64,000 nt of DNA from Planococcaceae bacterium Storch 2/2-2 (GCA_009740415.1 WOYE01000009.1:1240001-1304000); one strand, 5' to 3'; shown: positions 36,421 to 48,802, numbered from the stretch's first letter. Notes: generated from the letters alone by a model not told the origin. Program-made: numbers and translations.

Positions 36421-37848
36421 TCATATTCCATTTTTTGTCGATGCTCGTGGCGGCAAACGGAGCGTAAATGTCGTACCGACGTCGAGTTCGCTCGTCACGT
36501 CGATCGTACCGTTGTGCGCTTCCATTAAATGTTTGACAATCGCTAATCCGAGCCCCGTTCCACCTGAATCACGCGCGCGGTCTTTATCGACGCGGTAAAA
36601 ACGCTCAAACAAGCGCGGGACGTCTTCTTCAGCGATTCCTACCCCTTCATCGCTCACCCGTATTACGACGAGCCCATCTTCGATTTGAGCCGTTACGTGA
36701 ACCGACGTTTCCGGACGTGAATACGTCACGGCATTGCTTAATAAATTGACGAATACTTGAACGAGTCGATGTTCATCTGCCTCGATCACGATCGAAGGTG
36801 AAACATCGAACGTTAACTCGATCGACTTCTCTCGAGCAGCCGTTTGGACGACTGCTGCCGCATCGGCAATGACTCGCTCTAACGGAACATACGACCAGTC
36901 AAGCGTAAATTTCGTCTGCTCGATTCGGGACAATTCGAGCAAATCATCGATGAGCAACTGTAAACGATCGCTCTCTTTTCGTATAATTTCTAAAAATTGA
37001 AGCGTCACGTCACGATCATCGATCGCTCCATCTATGATCGTTTCCGTAAACCCTTTAATCGACGTAACCGGTGTCCGAAGTTCGTGGGAAACGTTCGCGA
37101 CGAATTCTTTACGTACTTCTTCCAATTTCACTAAATTTGTAATGTCGTGCAAGACGATAATAATGCCGAGCCAATTGCCGTGCATGCCGATAACCGGCGC
37201 CCCGTACAAACTTAAATGTCTCGTCCCTTGAATCGTCTCGACCGTTAATTGTTTTTCACATACTCGTTCCGTTAAAAAGACGTCTTCGATCGCACGTTCA
37301 ATCGGTTCGGGTAAATTTAAACTCGAAAACGATTTTCCGAGCATCGTTTCGCGCTTCACCGAAAATGTCTCTTCGTACACACCGTTGATCATATTGAGTT
37401 TGCCCCCTCGGCCAAACATGAGCAAACTACTACCGATACTTTCAACGAGCGTTTTAATCCGCTCTTTATCCATCTCTCTAAAAATCGTCACTTCTTGTAA
37501 GTTCGTCGCCAACTGATCGACCGCTTCGGCTAATTCTTTCGCGCCGCTATCTTGGGTCGCCGTTCGCATTAAATAATTGCCGGCTGCTACTTGTTTAGCG
37601 GTTTGCGTAATATGCTCTACCGCTCGCATCGATTCGTGAACGATTTTCGCAACAATCGCACTCGTAATGAGAAAGATGACTGTTAAGACGGTAAACAAAA
37701 AAATCCAATAATACCGTTGGACCGCTGCAGGTACATCGCGCGCAACGATGTAAAAAAATTGACTTAATACGATCGCAAGCAAGACGAACGCGACGAACGT
37801 CGTCACGACGAGTGCGATCGTTAAGCGAGCGGTCATCGTTCGTTTCAT
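36421..37848 (-). CDS. phoR: PhoR-type sensor histidine kinase with short extracytoplasmic loop
   Basis: 475 residues against about 580 in Bacillus subtilis PhoR. Two transmembrane helices (about 10-35 and 48-70) are joined by only about 12 residues (ARDVPAAVQRYY), so the extracytoplasmic sensor domain of the longer PhoR is absent. HAMP (about 70-120), PAS (about 130-235), HisKA with phospho-acceptor VSHELRTP, and HATPase (NLLSNAVTYS, DEGVGI, GGTGLGLAIVK) are complete. The ATG overlaps phoP (ATGA). Place beside polA and phoP supports phosphate signalling; a WalK-like role is the alternative, but WalK also has a large outer domain. Confidence 0.87.
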   Translation of the reverse strand: MKRTMTARLTIALVVTTFVAFVLLAIVLSQFFYIVARDVPAAVQRYYWIFLFTVLTVIFLITSAIVAKIVHESMRAVEHITQTAKQVAAGNYLMRTATQDSGAKELAEAVDQLATNLQEVTIFREMDKERIKTLVESIGSSLLMFGRGGKLNMINGVYEETFSVKRETMLGKSFSSLNLPEPIERAIEDVFLTERVCEKQLTVETIQGTRHLSLYGAPVIGMHGNWLGIIIVLHDITNLVKLEEVRKEFVANVSHELRTPVTSIKGFTETIIDGAIDDRDVTLQFLEIIRKESDRLQLLIDDLLELSRIEQTKFTLDWSYVPLERVIADAAAVVQTAAREKSIELTFDVSPSIVIEADEHRLVQVFVNLLSNAVTYSRPETSVHVTAQIEDGLVVIRVSDEGVGIAEEDVPRLFERFYRVDKDRARDSGGTGLGLAIVKHLMEAHNGTIDVTSELDVGTTFTLRLPPRASTKNGI

Positions 37849-38552
37849 CGATTTTGCTCCTCAAACTTGTAACCGATCCCTCTTACCGTTTTAATGTACG
37901 TCGGCTTTTTCGTATTTTCTTCAATTTTCTCTCGCAAATGACTCACATGGACGTCAACGATTCGCGTATCCCCTGCAAAATCATAATTCCAAACGGCACT
38001 CAGTAGTTGATCACGTGTCAAGACGATGTTTTTATTTTGCATGAAATAAACGAGCAATTCGAATTCTTTCGGTGTAAATTCGATGAGGATGTCGTCTTTA
38101 TACACTTCGTATTGATCCGGATAAACGCGCAACGGCCCTTCTTCCAGAACGTCTACTTTCGGCTCTTGTTGCTGTTGATCCGAACGGCGCAATACAGCGC
38201 GGACACGCGCCAATACTTCACGCGGGCTAAATGGCTTCGTCATGTAATCATCTGCGCCGATTTCCAACCCTAAAATTTTATCCGGTTCTTCTCCACGCGC
38301 CGTCAACATAATGATGGGCACGTTATTTTCTTCATGTCGTAACGTTTTACAAACGTCGATTCCGTCTAACTTCGGAAGCATGAGATCGAGTAAAACGAGA
38401 TCCGGTGACTGTTCCCGGATCACTTCGAGTGCTTCTTCGCCGTCAACGGCTGTCATCGTTTCATAATTCGATTGCTTCAAATTGTACTCTAGCAACGTAC
38501 GAATCGGCTGCTCGTCATCGACGATTAATATTGTTTTCGGTTCATTTTTCAT
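37845..38552 (-). CDS. phoP: PhoP-type response regulator
   Basis: 235 residues, OmpR family. Receiver domain with acidic pair Asp12-Asp13, phospho-acceptor Asp56 (LLDLMLP), Lys in MTKPFSPRE; winged-helix DNA-binding domain with the VDVHVSHLREKIEEN recognition region. The ATG at 38552 overlaps the preceding stop as ATGA; an ATG at 38561 is an alternative start. Works with PhoR, likely in phosphate limitation. Confidence 0.9.
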   Translation of the reverse strand: MKNEPKTILIVDDEQPIRTLLEYNLKQSNYETMTAVDGEEALEVIREQSPDLVLLDLMLPKLDGIDVCKTLRHEENNVPIIMLTARGEEPDKILGLEIGADDYMTKPFSPREVLARVRAVLRRSDQQQQEPKVDVLEEGPLRVYPDQYEVYKDDILIEFTPKEFELLVYFMQNKNIVLTRDQLLSAVWNYDFAGDTRIVDVHVSHLREKIEENTKKPTYIKTVRGIGYKFEEQNR

Positions 38553-39016
38553 TCGGCCCATTCACTCTCTTCTGCTAAAGGTTTCGGCGGTGCGACGATC
38601 ATCGTACCCGTCAATACGTAGATGTCCTCTTCGTTTTGTACACCGACTTGAATCGTCGCCTCGTTCCGCTTTTCGTCAATTTTAACGACTTCTAATGAAA
38701 AAGTCAGTGTTTCATAATGATGGACGACATGTGGAAATTCAAGACGTTGGCGAACGATGTGAGCGCCCGGTCCTGGCAAATATTTTGAAATGGCTGAAGC
38801 GACAATACCTGTCAACAACGTCGTCGGAACGATCGGACGTTGAAACTTCGTCAATTGACAATAATCGTGCTGTAAAAATAGTGGATTGGCATCGTTCGTC
38901 AATCCTAAATATAACAGTAACTCTCGGTCGTTAATTTTTTCGACGAGTGAAATCGAATCCCCTAATTCCAGTTCACTAATTGTTTTTCCTAACTCTCTCT
39001 TTTTTTGATCAAACAT
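38549..39016 (-). CDS. MaoC-like hot-dog fold dehydratase
   Basis: 155 residues with a MaoC-type hot-dog fold pattern: FxLxxGDSISLVEKINDRELLLYLGLTNDANPLF (usually D-x-N-P-x-H; here DANPLFLQHDY) and VPTTLLTGIVASAISKYLPGPGAHIVRQRLEF. Probably an acyl-CoA or acyl-ACP hydratase-like protein; the substrate is unknown. Upstream in-frame ATG at 39037 rejected because GGAG sits 5 bases before the ATG at 39016. First gene before phoP-phoR, a common neighbour in Bacillales. Confidence 0.8.
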   Translation of the reverse strand: MFDQKKRELGKTISELELGDSISLVEKINDRELLLYLGLTNDANPLFLQHDYCQLTKFQRPIVPTTLLTGIVASAISKYLPGPGAHIVRQRLEFPHVVHHYETLTFSLEVVKIDEKRNEATIQVGVQNEEDIYVLTGTMIVAPPKPLAEESEWAE

Positions 39017-39157
39017 ATGTACTCCATCTCCCTTCACTTTTCCGCTATTCTACTTTCTATGGAGTAGACGTATGTAAATTGTAGCATTGTAAAGAAATGC
39101 TTAAAAGGTCTTCTCCTCTTTCTTTACACTAGCTCAACAATTCCATTGCCTTTCCTA

Positions 39158-39210
39158 GAAAAAAAGCGACCGGACGTCGTTAAATGTTCATTTAACGGTC
39201 CTAGTCGCTT
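39158..39210 (-). terminator. terminator after mdh
   Basis: A stem with AAGCGAC arms (about 39164-39170 with 39204-39210) and an inner CGTTAAAT/ATTTAACG stem is followed by a U-run on the minus strand. Confidence 0.8.
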
Positions 39211-39220
39211 CATACCCTTA

Positions 39221-40159
39221 TTATTTTAAAATATCCATAACCGCTTGAACAGATGCTGCAGAATGATCCAATGCGCGTTGCTCTTCTTCCGTTAAATCGA
39301 GCTCGATTACTTTTTCAATTCCGCCTGCTCCGAGGACGGTCGGTACGCCTAAGTAAATACCGTCTTGTCCGTACTCCCCTTCTAAATAAGCGATCGATGG
39401 CAAGACGCGTTTTTGATCTTTTAAAATCGCTTCTGCCATTTCAACGATCGCTGCAGCTGGTGCATAGTAAGCGGAACCGTTGCCGAGCAAGTTCACAATT
39501 TCTGCGCCACCTTTACGTGTTCGTTCGATGATCGCTTCTAAACGGTCTTCTGGAATTAAATCAGTAAGTGGCACGCCACCGGCAGAAGAATAACGAATGA
39601 GCGGTACCATTTCGTCTCCGTGTCCACCTAGAACGAATCCTTGAACATCTTTCACAGATAAATTTAATTCTTGAGCGACGAATGTACGGAAACGTGCCGT
39701 ATCGAGTACGCCAGATTGTCCGATCACACGCTCTTTCGGGAATCCTGACTGTTTGAATGCCGAGTACGTCATCGCATCGACGGGGTTCGTTAAAACGATA
39801 ATCGTCGTTTCAGGCGAATACTTCACGACTTGCTCAGTTACCGACTCCATCACTTTTTGGTTCGTTTGAACGAGATCGTCACGACTCATCCCTGGCTTAC
39901 GTGCAATTCCTGCTGTAATAATTACGATGTCTGAATCTTTCGTTTCCGCATAATCTGCCGTTCCAACGATGTTCGCATCGAATCCTTGGATCGGGCTCGC
40001 TTCTAACATATCGAGCGCTTTTCCTTGAGCAGGCTTTTCCATTTCCGGAATGTCGACTAATACGATGTCAGCTAATTCTTTTTGTGCGAGTAAAAACGCT
40101 GTCGTCGCTCCTGTAAACCCTGAACCGATGACAGATACTTTTTTTCTTTTCATCGTCAT
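39221..40159 (-). CDS. mdh: malate dehydrogenase
   Basis: 312 residues, LDH-like malate dehydrogenase. NAD site [15 protein letters not shown] with Asp34 in VLVDIPE, substrate arginines in [13 protein letters not shown], catalytic His in [18 protein letters not shown] 9 bases before the ATG. Part of the citZ-icd-mdh cluster but separated from icd by a terminator. Confidence 0.95.
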   Translation of the reverse strand: MTMKRKKVSVIGSGFTGATTAFLLAQKELADIVLVDIPEMEKPAQGKALDMLEASPIQGFDANIVGTADYAETKDSDIVIITAGIARKPGMSRDDLVQTNQKVMESVTEQVVKYSPETTIIVLTNPVDAMTYSAFKQSGFPKERVIGQSGVLDTARFRTFVAQELNLSVKDVQGFVLGGHGDEMVPLIRYSSAGGVPLTDLIPEDRLEAIIERTRKGGAEIVNLLGNGSAYYAPAAAIVEMAEAILKDQKRVLPSIAYLEGEYGQDGIYLGVPTVLGAGGIEKVIELDLTEEEQRALDHSAASVQAVMDILK

Positions 40160-40248
40160 ATGAAATCTCTCCTTTTTTAGTAAAAACGTGACTTCTTTCT
40201 TTTTTTATCAACTTTATGAAAAGAGACTTTGTAACTACATATCCGTTG

Positions 40249-40287
40249 TAAAAAAACCTCTTTGCCTCGTTTGAAGCAAAGAGGTTA
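40249..40287 (-). terminator. terminator after icd
   Basis: An 11 bp perfect stem (40255-40265 with 40276-40286) precedes six to seven U residues on the minus strand; it can attenuate or end citZ-icd transcription before mdh. Confidence 0.88.
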
Positions 40288-40307
40288 TGTTTAAGCGCTA
40301 ACCAAAC

Positions 40308-41576
40308 TTATAGGTTTTCGATTAATGCATCTGCGAATTCTGAAGTTTTTACTTCTTTCGCGCCGTCCATGAGACGTGCGAAGTCGTAAGTAACAACTTT
40401 CGATGCGATTGTTTTCTCGATTGAAGCTTCGATTAATTCGCCTGCTTCTTTCCATCCTAAGTGGTCTAACATCATGACTGCTGAAAGGAGTACTGATGAT
40501 GGGTTCACTTTGTCAAGTCCAGCGTATTTTGGTGCTGTACCGTGTGTCGCTTCGAAGATCGCGTGTCCTGTTACGTAGTTAATGTTCGCTCCAGGTGCGA
40601 TTCCGATTCCACCAACTTGTGCCGCTAATGCGTCAGATACGTAGTCACCGTTTAAGTTCATCGTTGCAACAACGTCGAACTCACGTGGACGTGTTAAAAT
40701 TTGTTGTAAGAAGATGTCAGCAATTGAGTCTTTAACGATCATTTTGCCTGCAGCTACTGCTTCGTCTTGTGCTTTGTTTGCAGCGTCTACGCCTTCTTTT
40801 TCTTTAATTTCGTCGTACTGGTTCCATGTGAATACTTTATCGCCGAACTCTTGCTCAGCAACTTCGTAGCCCCACTTCTTGAATGCACCTTCTGTGAACT
40901 TCATGATGTTTCCTTTGTGTACGAGTGTTACGTTTTTGCGATCGTTTTCTAATGCGAATTCGATTGCAGAACGTACTAAACGTTTCGTACCTTCTTCAGA
41001 AACTGGTTTCACACCGATACCTGATGTTTCAGGGAAACGGATGTTTTTCGTGCCCATTTCGTTTTGTAAAAATTCAACGACTTTTTTCACTTCGTCTGAA
41101 CCTTCTTCAAACTCGATACCTGCGTAGATATCTTCTGTGTTTTCACGGAAGATGACCATGTCACAGTCTTGTGGGCGTTTAACTGGTGAAGGAACACCTT
41201 CGAACCAACGTACTGGACGTACACACGCGAAAAGGTCTAACTCTTGACGGAGTGCAACGTTTAATGAGCGGAATCCACCACCGATTGGTGTTGTAAGTGG
41301 TCCTTTAATAGCGATTAAGTACTCGTCGATTGCGTCGAGTGTCGCTTGTGGTAACCATTCGCCTGTTTCGTTGAATGCTTTTTCCCCTGCGAGAACCTCT
41401 TTCCATTCGATCTTTTTCTCACCGTTGTACGCTTTTTCTACTGCTGCGTCGATTACGCGAACTGCTGCGTTCCAAATATCTGGACCTGTTCCGTCACCGA
41501 TGATGAAAGGAATGATTGGATTGTTAGGTACGTTTAACACACCGTTTGTTACTGTTACTTTTTCTGCGTTTGACAT
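40308..41576 (-). CDS. icd: NADP-dependent isocitrate dehydrogenase
   Basis: 422 residues, full length. Substrate-site serine in [27 protein letters not shown], metal ligands around [18 protein letters not shown], and NADP site [21 protein letters not shown], with the Lys-Tyr residues that favour NADP. GGAGG 9 bases before the ATG. Confidence 0.97.
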   Translation of the reverse strand: MSNAEKVTVTNGVLNVPNNPIIPFIIGDGTGPDIWNAAVRVIDAAVEKAYNGEKKIEWKEVLAGEKAFNETGEWLPQATLDAIDEYLIAIKGPLTTPIGGGFRSLNVALRQELDLFACVRPVRWFEGVPSPVKRPQDCDMVIFRENTEDIYAGIEFEEGSDEVKKVVEFLQNEMGTKNIRFPETSGIGVKPVSEEGTKRLVRSAIEFALENDRKNVTLVHKGNIMKFTEGAFKKWGYEVAEQEFGDKVFTWNQYDEIKEKEGVDAANKAQDEAVAAGKMIVKDSIADIFLQQILTRPREFDVVATMNLNGDYVSDALAAQVGGIGIAPGANINYVTGHAIFEATHGTAPKYAGLDKVNPSSVLLSAVMMLDHLGWKEAGELIEASIEKTIASKVVTYDFARLMDGAKEVKTSEFADALIENL

Positions 41577-41614
41577 TGTATAAAGTCCTCCTCAATTCAA
41601 TTTGTATATCTATA

Positions 41615-41633
41615 GGGACGGAAATTCCGTCCC
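41615..41633. repeat. 19-base palindrome in the citZ-icd gap
   Basis: GGGACGGAAATTCCGTCCC has 9-base perfect arms around one central base, in the 79-base gap between citZ and icd. There is no U-run after it, so it is more likely an mRNA stabiliser or processing hairpin, or an operator, than a terminator. Confidence 0.6.
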
Positions 41634-41655
41634 ACTCGTAACACGTTGCCTCGTC

Positions 41656-42771
41656 TTATCGTTCGTCGATCTCTACGTATTCGCGGAGTTCTGGTCCGAC
41701 ATACTCAGCACGTGGACGAATCAAGCGGTTGTTTTCATACTGTTCTAAAATGTGAGCTGTCCATCCTGCCATACGTGATACGGCAAAGATTGGTGTGAAC
41801 AAGTCATGTTCGATTCCTAATGAATGGTACACTGTTGCTGAATAGAAATCAACGTTCGGAAGAATTCCTTTTTGTGCCGTGAAGAACTCATCGATTTTCA
41901 CTGACATCTCATAATACTTCTTCTGACCTGTTAACTCTGTCAATTGACGTGACATTTCTTTTAAGTGTTTCGCACGTGGGTCACCGTTGCGGTAAACGCG
42001 GTGTCCGAAGCCCATAATTTTCTCTTTGTTATCGAGTTTGTTTTGGATGTACGGCTCAACATTTTCGAGTTCGCCAATTTCCGTTAACATTTTCATAACT
42101 TGTTCGTTCGCTCCGCCGTGGAGTGGCCCTTTGAGCGCGCCGATCGCTGCAGTAACGCCTGAGTAGAGATCTGAAAGTGTAGCGACGCAAACGCGCGCAG
42201 TGAATGTAGATGCGTTCAACTCGTGGTCTGCGTGAAGTACGAGTGCTTTGTTCATCGCTTCAATTGCTACTGCTTCTGGCTCTTTTCCGTCTAACATGTA
42301 GAGGAAGTTCGCTGCGTAACCGAGATCGCTCTTCGGTGCAACTGGCTCTTTACCTGCACGGATTCGTGCGAATGCTGTAACGATTGACGCTACTTTCGCT
42401 TGGAGACGAACCGCTTTACGGAAGTTCGCTTCTTTTGACATGTCTTCTGCTTCGTCATCGTAAAGTCCTACTAATGAGATCGCTGTACGCAATGCTGCCA
42501 TCGGGTGAACTTCTTTGATCGGATATGTTTTGAAGTGGTCCAACACACCTTGTGGTAACGTCATGTTGTCTGCGAGTTGTTGTTTAAGCTCCGCGAGTTG
42601 CTCCTCGTTCGGTAACTCTTTGTTCCATAGAAGATAAACAACTTCTTCAAATGTCGCCTTCTCTGCTAAATCGTCGATGTTGTACCCTACGTATGTAAGT
42701 GTCGTATCGATGATCGAGCTAATCGAAGATTGTGCTGCAACGATTCCTTCTAGTCCTTTTGTTGCTGTCAT
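41656..42771 (-). CDS. citZ: citrate synthase
   Basis: 371 residues. Catalytic histidines in LHADHELNASTFTARV and MGFGHRVYRNGDPRAKHL, and the late aspartate in PNVDFYSATVYHSLGI. The frame runs to an upstream ATG (42810), but GGAG is 8 bases before the ATG at 42771 and the shorter protein matches the family. First gene of the TCA set; a cre site overlaps its promoter. Confidence 0.96.
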   Translation of the reverse strand: MTATKGLEGIVAAQSSISSIIDTTLTYVGYNIDDLAEKATFEEVVYLLWNKELPNEEQLAELKQQLADNMTLPQGVLDHFKTYPIKEVHPMAALRTAISLVGLYDDEAEDMSKEANFRKAVRLQAKVASIVTAFARIRAGKEPVAPKSDLGYAANFLYMLDGKEPEAVAIEAMNKALVLHADHELNASTFTARVCVATLSDLYSGVTAAIGALKGPLHGGANEQVMKMLTEIGELENVEPYIQNKLDNKEKIMGFGHRVYRNGDPRAKHLKEMSRQLTELTGQKKYYEMSVKIDEFFTAQKGILPNVDFYSATVYHSLGIEHDLFTPIFAVSRMAGWTAHILEQYENNRLIRPRAEYVGPELREYVEIDER

Positions 42772-42877
42772 AATAATCGCTCCTTTTCCCAGCTTGCCGT
42801 TCGTAAACAATTACGATGTGGAGTGTCGGCTTCACTGAATGAAATTTAATAGACCTATCAATTACAGTTCCAATTGT

Positions 42878-42906
42878 ATTATAAGCAACTTTTACAGATT
42901 TGTGAA
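42878..42906 (-). promoter_or_regulatory. sigma-A promoter of citZ
   Basis: Minus strand TTCACA (42901-42906) and TATAAT (42878-42883) with an exact 17-base spacer. Confidence 0.75.
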
Positions 42907-42921
42907 TGGAAACGCTTCACT
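42906..42921 (-). promoter_or_regulatory. candidate cre (CcpA) site at citZ promoter
   Basis: The plus strand ATGGAAACGCTTCACT keeps the cre core TGNAANCGNT but deviates at the right end. It touches the citZ -35 element, a position that would repress. CcpA control of citZ is established in Bacillus subtilis. Confidence 0.55.
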
Positions 42922-42999
42922 TTTATTTTCTAAAAAAGTGGATTTGAAAAGGAAACACGTCAATTTTTTCGTTCATTCACTCTTTATTATCACTCAGCT

Positions 43000-43410
43000 T
43001 CAATAATCCTTTTTCGAACTTTTTACATTTATCGCGAAAATTTGTCCATTTTTCAACTTTTTATATAACCATTTCGTGACAAATGGCGTTAAAAATCGAC
43101 GAACAGCTGGAATTAATAAAAGAAATCCGACGAGATCGGTCATAAATCCTGGCAAAATGAGTAAAAACCCAGCGAGAAGGATAAAAAGACTCGAAATGAG
43201 CGCGATTCCAGGAGCATCCATGTTCTGAACGCGCGTTTGTCACTCATTCCACGCCTTCATTCCTTGACGTTTCGCTAAAAAAGCTCCGACGACTCCGGTT
43301 GCAACGATCATCCCGATCGTCGGCCAAAATCCGAACCATTGCCCCGACAACGTAACAGCGACAATTTCCAATATTGGAATGCCTACTAACAATAAAATGA
43401 TGTACATCAT
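43000..43410 (-). pseudogene. fxsA: fxsA-like membrane protein gene interrupted by one in-frame TGA
   Basis: From the ATG at 43410 (GAGGTG 6 bases upstream) the frame codes MMYIILLLVGIPILEIVAV up to QGMKAWNE, meets TGA at 43240-43242, and continues in the same frame as QTRVQNMDAPG through LILPGFMTDLVGFLLLIPAV to a stop at 43000. Both halves align without gaps to FxsA/YtzA proteins (about 130 residues, three to four membrane segments), with the stop at a spot that is variable in the family. So it is a single nonsense change, a sequencing error, or UGA readthrough. The place between citZ and pyk is the usual one for fxsA. Confidence 0.85.
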
Positions 43411-43433
43411 TGGTATCACCTCGTTTGTTCCAA

Positions 43434-43473
43434 GTAAAAAAACCTTACCGTAACATTGAAACGGTAAGGTTCT
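43434..43473 (-). terminator. terminator after pyk
   Basis: An 11 bp perfect stem (43441-43451 with 43461-43471) is followed by seven U residues on the minus strand; it ends the gntR-accDA-pfkA-pyk operon. Confidence 0.9.
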
Positions 43474-43484
43474 TTCTCTTATTA

Positions 43485-45245
43485 TTACAAAACGCGAGCG
43501 TGTCCGCTATAAATACAACCTGCTGACGCATGAATCGTAATCGGACTTCCGTCCACTACTTTCTCAGTCGCATCTTTCACTCCGACGATGACAGGAATGC
43601 CGAGGCTCAATCCGACGACCGCTCCGTGGCTCGTTAAGCCGCCTTCTTCTGTGACGAGTCCCGCACATTGTTCAATCGCTGGCATCATTTCTTTATTCGA
43701 TGACTTCGTTACGATGATCGCATCACGAACGTCGACACCTTCTAAATCTTCTGCCGTTTCCGCTACGATCGCACGTCCGTACGCTGTTCCTTTACCGATT
43801 CCTTGTCCGTTCGCAACGAGGTCTCCGATAATGTGAATTTTCATCAAGTTCGTCGTACCCGCTTGTCCGACAGGAACTCCTGCTGTAATGATGACGACGT
43901 CTCCGTGTTTCACGTAACGTTTTTCAATGCTTGCATCGACTGCTTCTTGAAGTACGCCGTCGATCGACAATGCACGTTTTCCTGGGATTGGATACACTCC
44001 CCATGAAAGTGTCAATTTGCGTGCTCGTTCAACCGATGGAGTCATCGCGATGATCGGGCAACCCGGACGGTATTTCGCAATCATTCGCGCCGTTTGTCCG
44101 CTCTCCGTCGGAGCAAGTACAGCGGATACTTCCAAGTTAAGCGCTGTATAAGCAGCCGCTTGACCGATCGATTCTGTCATGTTGCCGTGCTGTTCACGAC
44201 GACGGGCAGAAACGACTTTTCGATAGTCGACTGCGCCTTCTGTAGAACGTGCAATTTTTTCCATCGTTTGAACCGCTTCTACTGGATATTGTCCTGCAGC
44301 CGTTTCACCCGATAACATGATCGCATCTGAACCGTCTAAAATAGCGTTCGCTACGTCACTCGCTTCCGCACGTGTCGGACGCGGGTTCCATTGCATCGAG
44401 TCGAGCATTTGTGTCGCCGTAATGACCGGCTTTCCTGCTTGGTTACATTTCATAATGAGTGATTTTTGGACGAGTGGTACTTCCTCCGCTTTAATTTCAA
44501 CACCGAGGTCTCCACGCGCAACCATCAAACCGTCAGAAAGCTTCAAAATCTCATCGATTTTTTCAACGCCTTCTTCGTTCTCAATTTTTGGAATGATGTG
44601 AAGATCTTCTCCACCGTTCGCTTCTAACAATTCGCGAATTAATAAAACATCGTTCGGACGTCGGACGAATGAAGCGGCGATGAAGTCGACCCCTTGTTCA
44701 ATACCGAACAAAATATCTTTTCGATCTTTTTCAGTAATGCCTGGAAGTTGAACAGACACACCAGGTACGTTGACGCCTTTTTTATCTTTTAACGTTCCTG
44801 AGTTAACGACGAGTGTTTCGATCGTACGATCGTCGAAGTTCAACCCGGTTACTTCCAACTGAATTAATCCGTCATCTAATAAAATCATTGAACCGACTTC
44901 GATATCATCGATCAATTTATCGTGAGAGACAGAAAACATTTGCTCGGTTCCGAGTACTTCTTCCATCGAGATGAGCACCGTCGAACCGGATTTCAATTCA
45001 ACGCCACCATCTGTCATATTGTGCGTACGAATTTCAGGACCTTTCGTGTCGAGTAAAATTCCGACGACGCGATCTTGTTTTTTCGCCGCCTCACGAATCG
45101 CTTGAATACGTGCACGGTGTTCTTCTTCCGTTCCGTGTGAGAAGTTTAAACGAGCGACGTTCATTCCTGCTGCAATGAGTTGCTCGAGTACTTCCGGGCT
45201 ATCACTTGCTGGACCAATTGTACAAACTATTTTTGTCTTTCGCAT
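43485..45245 (-). CDS. pyk: pyruvate kinase with C-terminal PEP-utiliser domain
   Basis: 586 residues, the long Bacillus form. Catalytic barrel with [31 protein letters not shown] (catalytic Lys), [10 protein letters not shown] and ATQMLDSM. The extra C-terminal part ends with [22 protein letters not shown], a PEP-utilising-enzyme swivelling-domain motif with the conserved His. Makes pyruvate and ATP. The ATG at 45245 has GAAGGCGG 7 bases upstream; the earlier in-frame codon at 45269 is not used. Confidence 0.97.
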   Translation of the reverse strand: MRKTKIVCTIGPASDSPEVLEQLIAAGMNVARLNFSHGTEEEHRARIQAIREAAKKQDRVVGILLDTKGPEIRTHNMTDGGVELKSGSTVLISMEEVLGTEQMFSVSHDKLIDDIEVGSMILLDDGLIQLEVTGLNFDDRTIETLVVNSGTLKDKKGVNVPGVSVQLPGITEKDRKDILFGIEQGVDFIAASFVRRPNDVLLIRELLEANGGEDLHIIPKIENEEGVEKIDEILKLSDGLMVARGDLGVEIKAEEVPLVQKSLIMKCNQAGKPVITATQMLDSMQWNPRPTRAEASDVANAILDGSDAIMLSGETAAGQYPVEAVQTMEKIARSTEGAVDYRKVVSARRREQHGNMTESIGQAAAYTALNLEVSAVLAPTESGQTARMIAKYRPGCPIIAMTPSVERARKLTLSWGVYPIPGKRALSIDGVLQEAVDASIEKRYVKHGDVVIITAGVPVGQAGTTNLMKIHIIGDLVANGQGIGKGTAYGRAIVAETAEDLEGVDVRDAIIVTKSSNKEMMPAIEQCAGLVTEEGGLTSHGAVVGLSLGIPVIVGVKDATEKVVDGSPITIHASAGCIYSGHARVL

Positions 45246-45309
45246 ACGAGTACCGCCTTCTTTAATCATATTTTGTCTACATTATACTGCATTCCCTAAA
45301 GGTTGTCTG

Positions 45310-47273
<1,964 letters not shown>

Positions 47274-47274
47274 A

Positions 47275-48129
47275 TTACTCGTCCCCTTTCTTCGTATGTA
47301 AACGAACGATCGTCGCTAATTGTTCCGTTAACTGTTGACGAGAAATGACTGCATCGAGCTGTCCGCACTCGAGTAAAAACTCGGCCGTTTGGAAATTAGC
47401 AGGCAATTTTTCACGTACGGTCTGTTCAATGACTCGACGCCCAGCGAATCCGATCAACGCTTCCGGCTCGGCGATATTAATATCTCCGACCGACGCGAAA
47501 CTAGCGGATACCCCACCTGTCGTCGGATATGTCATGACTGAAACGTACAATAAGCCTGCTTCCGAATGACGACGAAGGGCGACGCTCGTCTTCGCCATTT
47601 GCATGAGCGATATAATTCCTTCTTGCATACGCGCTCCACCGCTCGCTGAAAAGATAACGACGGGTAGACGATGTTCTGTCGCATATTCAACCGCTCGAGT
47701 AATTTTTTCTCCGACGACCGACCCCATCGATCCCATCCGGAAGTGAGAATCCATAATAGCAACGACAATTCGTTCGCCTTCGATCGTACCCGTACCCGTT
47801 AAAACGGCTTCGTTCAAATCCGTTTTCTTTTGGTCCCCTTCGATCTTCTCCATGTACGATGGGAACTGGAGCGGGTTCACCGTTTGCAAATGGTCGTCAA
47901 ACGATTCGAACGTCCCTTCATCAAACATGTAGTCGACACGTTCGTGAGCCGTCATCGTATAGTGATGGCCACATTTTGAGCATACTTTCCCCTGTTTTAA
48001 AAGTTCCGCTGTCAATTCCACTTCTTCACACTTCGGACATTTCATCATAATTCCTTCTGGCACATCATTTTGTGCATCTTTCGAAGGGATTTTCATCGTC
48101 TTCTTTTTCTTAAATAAACCGCGTAACAT
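47275..48129 (-). CDS. accD: acetyl-CoA carboxylase carboxyltransferase subunit beta
   Basis: 284 residues. N-terminal zinc finger with C-x2-C twice ([18 protein letters not shown]), then the carboxyltransferase fold with [22 protein letters not shown]. The ATG at 48129 has GGAG 8 bases upstream and starts with the family's [10 protein letters not shown]; the frame upstream to 48150 overlaps gntR and is rejected. Confidence 0.97.
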   Translation of the reverse strand: MLRGLFKKKKTMKIPSKDAQNDVPEGIMMKCPKCEEVELTAELLKQGKVCSKCGHHYTMTAHERVDYMFDEGTFESFDDHLQTVNPLQFPSYMEKIEGDQKKTDLNEAVLTGTGTIEGERIVVAIMDSHFRMGSMGSVVGEKITRAVEYATEHRLPVVIFSASGGARMQEGIISLMQMAKTSVALRRHSEAGLLYVSVMTYPTTGGVSASFASVGDINIAEPEALIGFAGRRVIEQTVREKLPANFQTAEFLLECGQLDAVISRQQLTEQLATIVRLHTKKGDE

Positions 48130-48146
48130 GTCTCCATCTCCTTTAT

Positions 48147-48782
48147 TCATTCAATGACATCCATCCAACGTTCGTACGAATCGAGCGCCTCTTCTTCTTT
48201 CATTTCAGCAATCGCCATGAGCAACTGTTGAATGAGCGGCACTTCTTCCCCTTGTACGTCTTCGTTGAACGGTGCAGAACTATACTGTTTCAACAAAAAC
48301 CATATTTTTAACGACAATCGATTGTTCGTCGCAATGATCATTTCGCGAATGATATCTTCGCGTACCATCGACTCGTTTTCGTCCAATTTGTAATAAAAAC
48401 TTTCCCAAACGGGCAAATGTGCCGTTCGTTCATGGCGGCACAATGTAGAAATCGCCGCTCGCTCGTGAATTCGTCTCGTTTCTACGACATCCTCTAAAGC
48501 GCCGGGTTGTTCTAAAATGAACCGTGCGAGCACTTCGACGAGTTGATGTTTTTTCACATCGGCTAAAAATGTTCCTTCCCCGTGTCGCGTTTCGATCAAC
48601 CCGAGCAGCTCCATACTGCGAAGCGCCTCTCGCGCCGTCGACCGCCCGACTTGCAACCGTTCAGCTAACGTTCGTTCAGAAGGCAATTTATCGCCTACTT
48701 GAATATTTTCTTCACGAATGATCTCTCTAATTTGTTCAACGATATATAAAAAGCGTTTTTCCGCTTTCTTTTCTGTTCCCAT
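48147..48782 (-). CDS. FadR-type GntR family transcriptional regulator
   Basis: 211 residues. N-terminal winged helix-turn-helix ([44 protein letters not shown]) of the GntR/FadR group and an all-helical C-terminal ligand-binding domain. First gene of an operon with accD (17-base gap), accA, pfkA and pyk. A perfect 15 bp palindrome lies between its -10 element and its start, so autoregulation of the whole operon is likely. Ligand unknown; an acyl-CoA or a glycolytic intermediate would make sense. Confidence 0.9.
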   Translation of the reverse strand: MGTEKKAEKRFLYIVEQIREIIREENIQVGDKLPSERTLAERLQVGRSTAREALRSMELLGLIETRHGEGTFLADVKKHQLVEVLARFILEQPGALEDVVETRRIHERAAISTLCRHERTAHLPVWESFYYKLDENESMVREDIIREMIIATNNRLSLKIWFLLKQYSSAPFNEDVQGEEVPLIQQLLMAIAEMKEEEALDSYERWMDVIE

Positions 48783-48802
48783 GAACGCTCTCCTTTTTTT
48801 CT

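Noticed and set aside
39060-39100. TTTACA repeats upstream of the MaoC-phoP-phoR unit as a PhoP box
   Set aside because: The repeats are 15 bases apart rather than 11, so they do not form a proper tandem Pho box.
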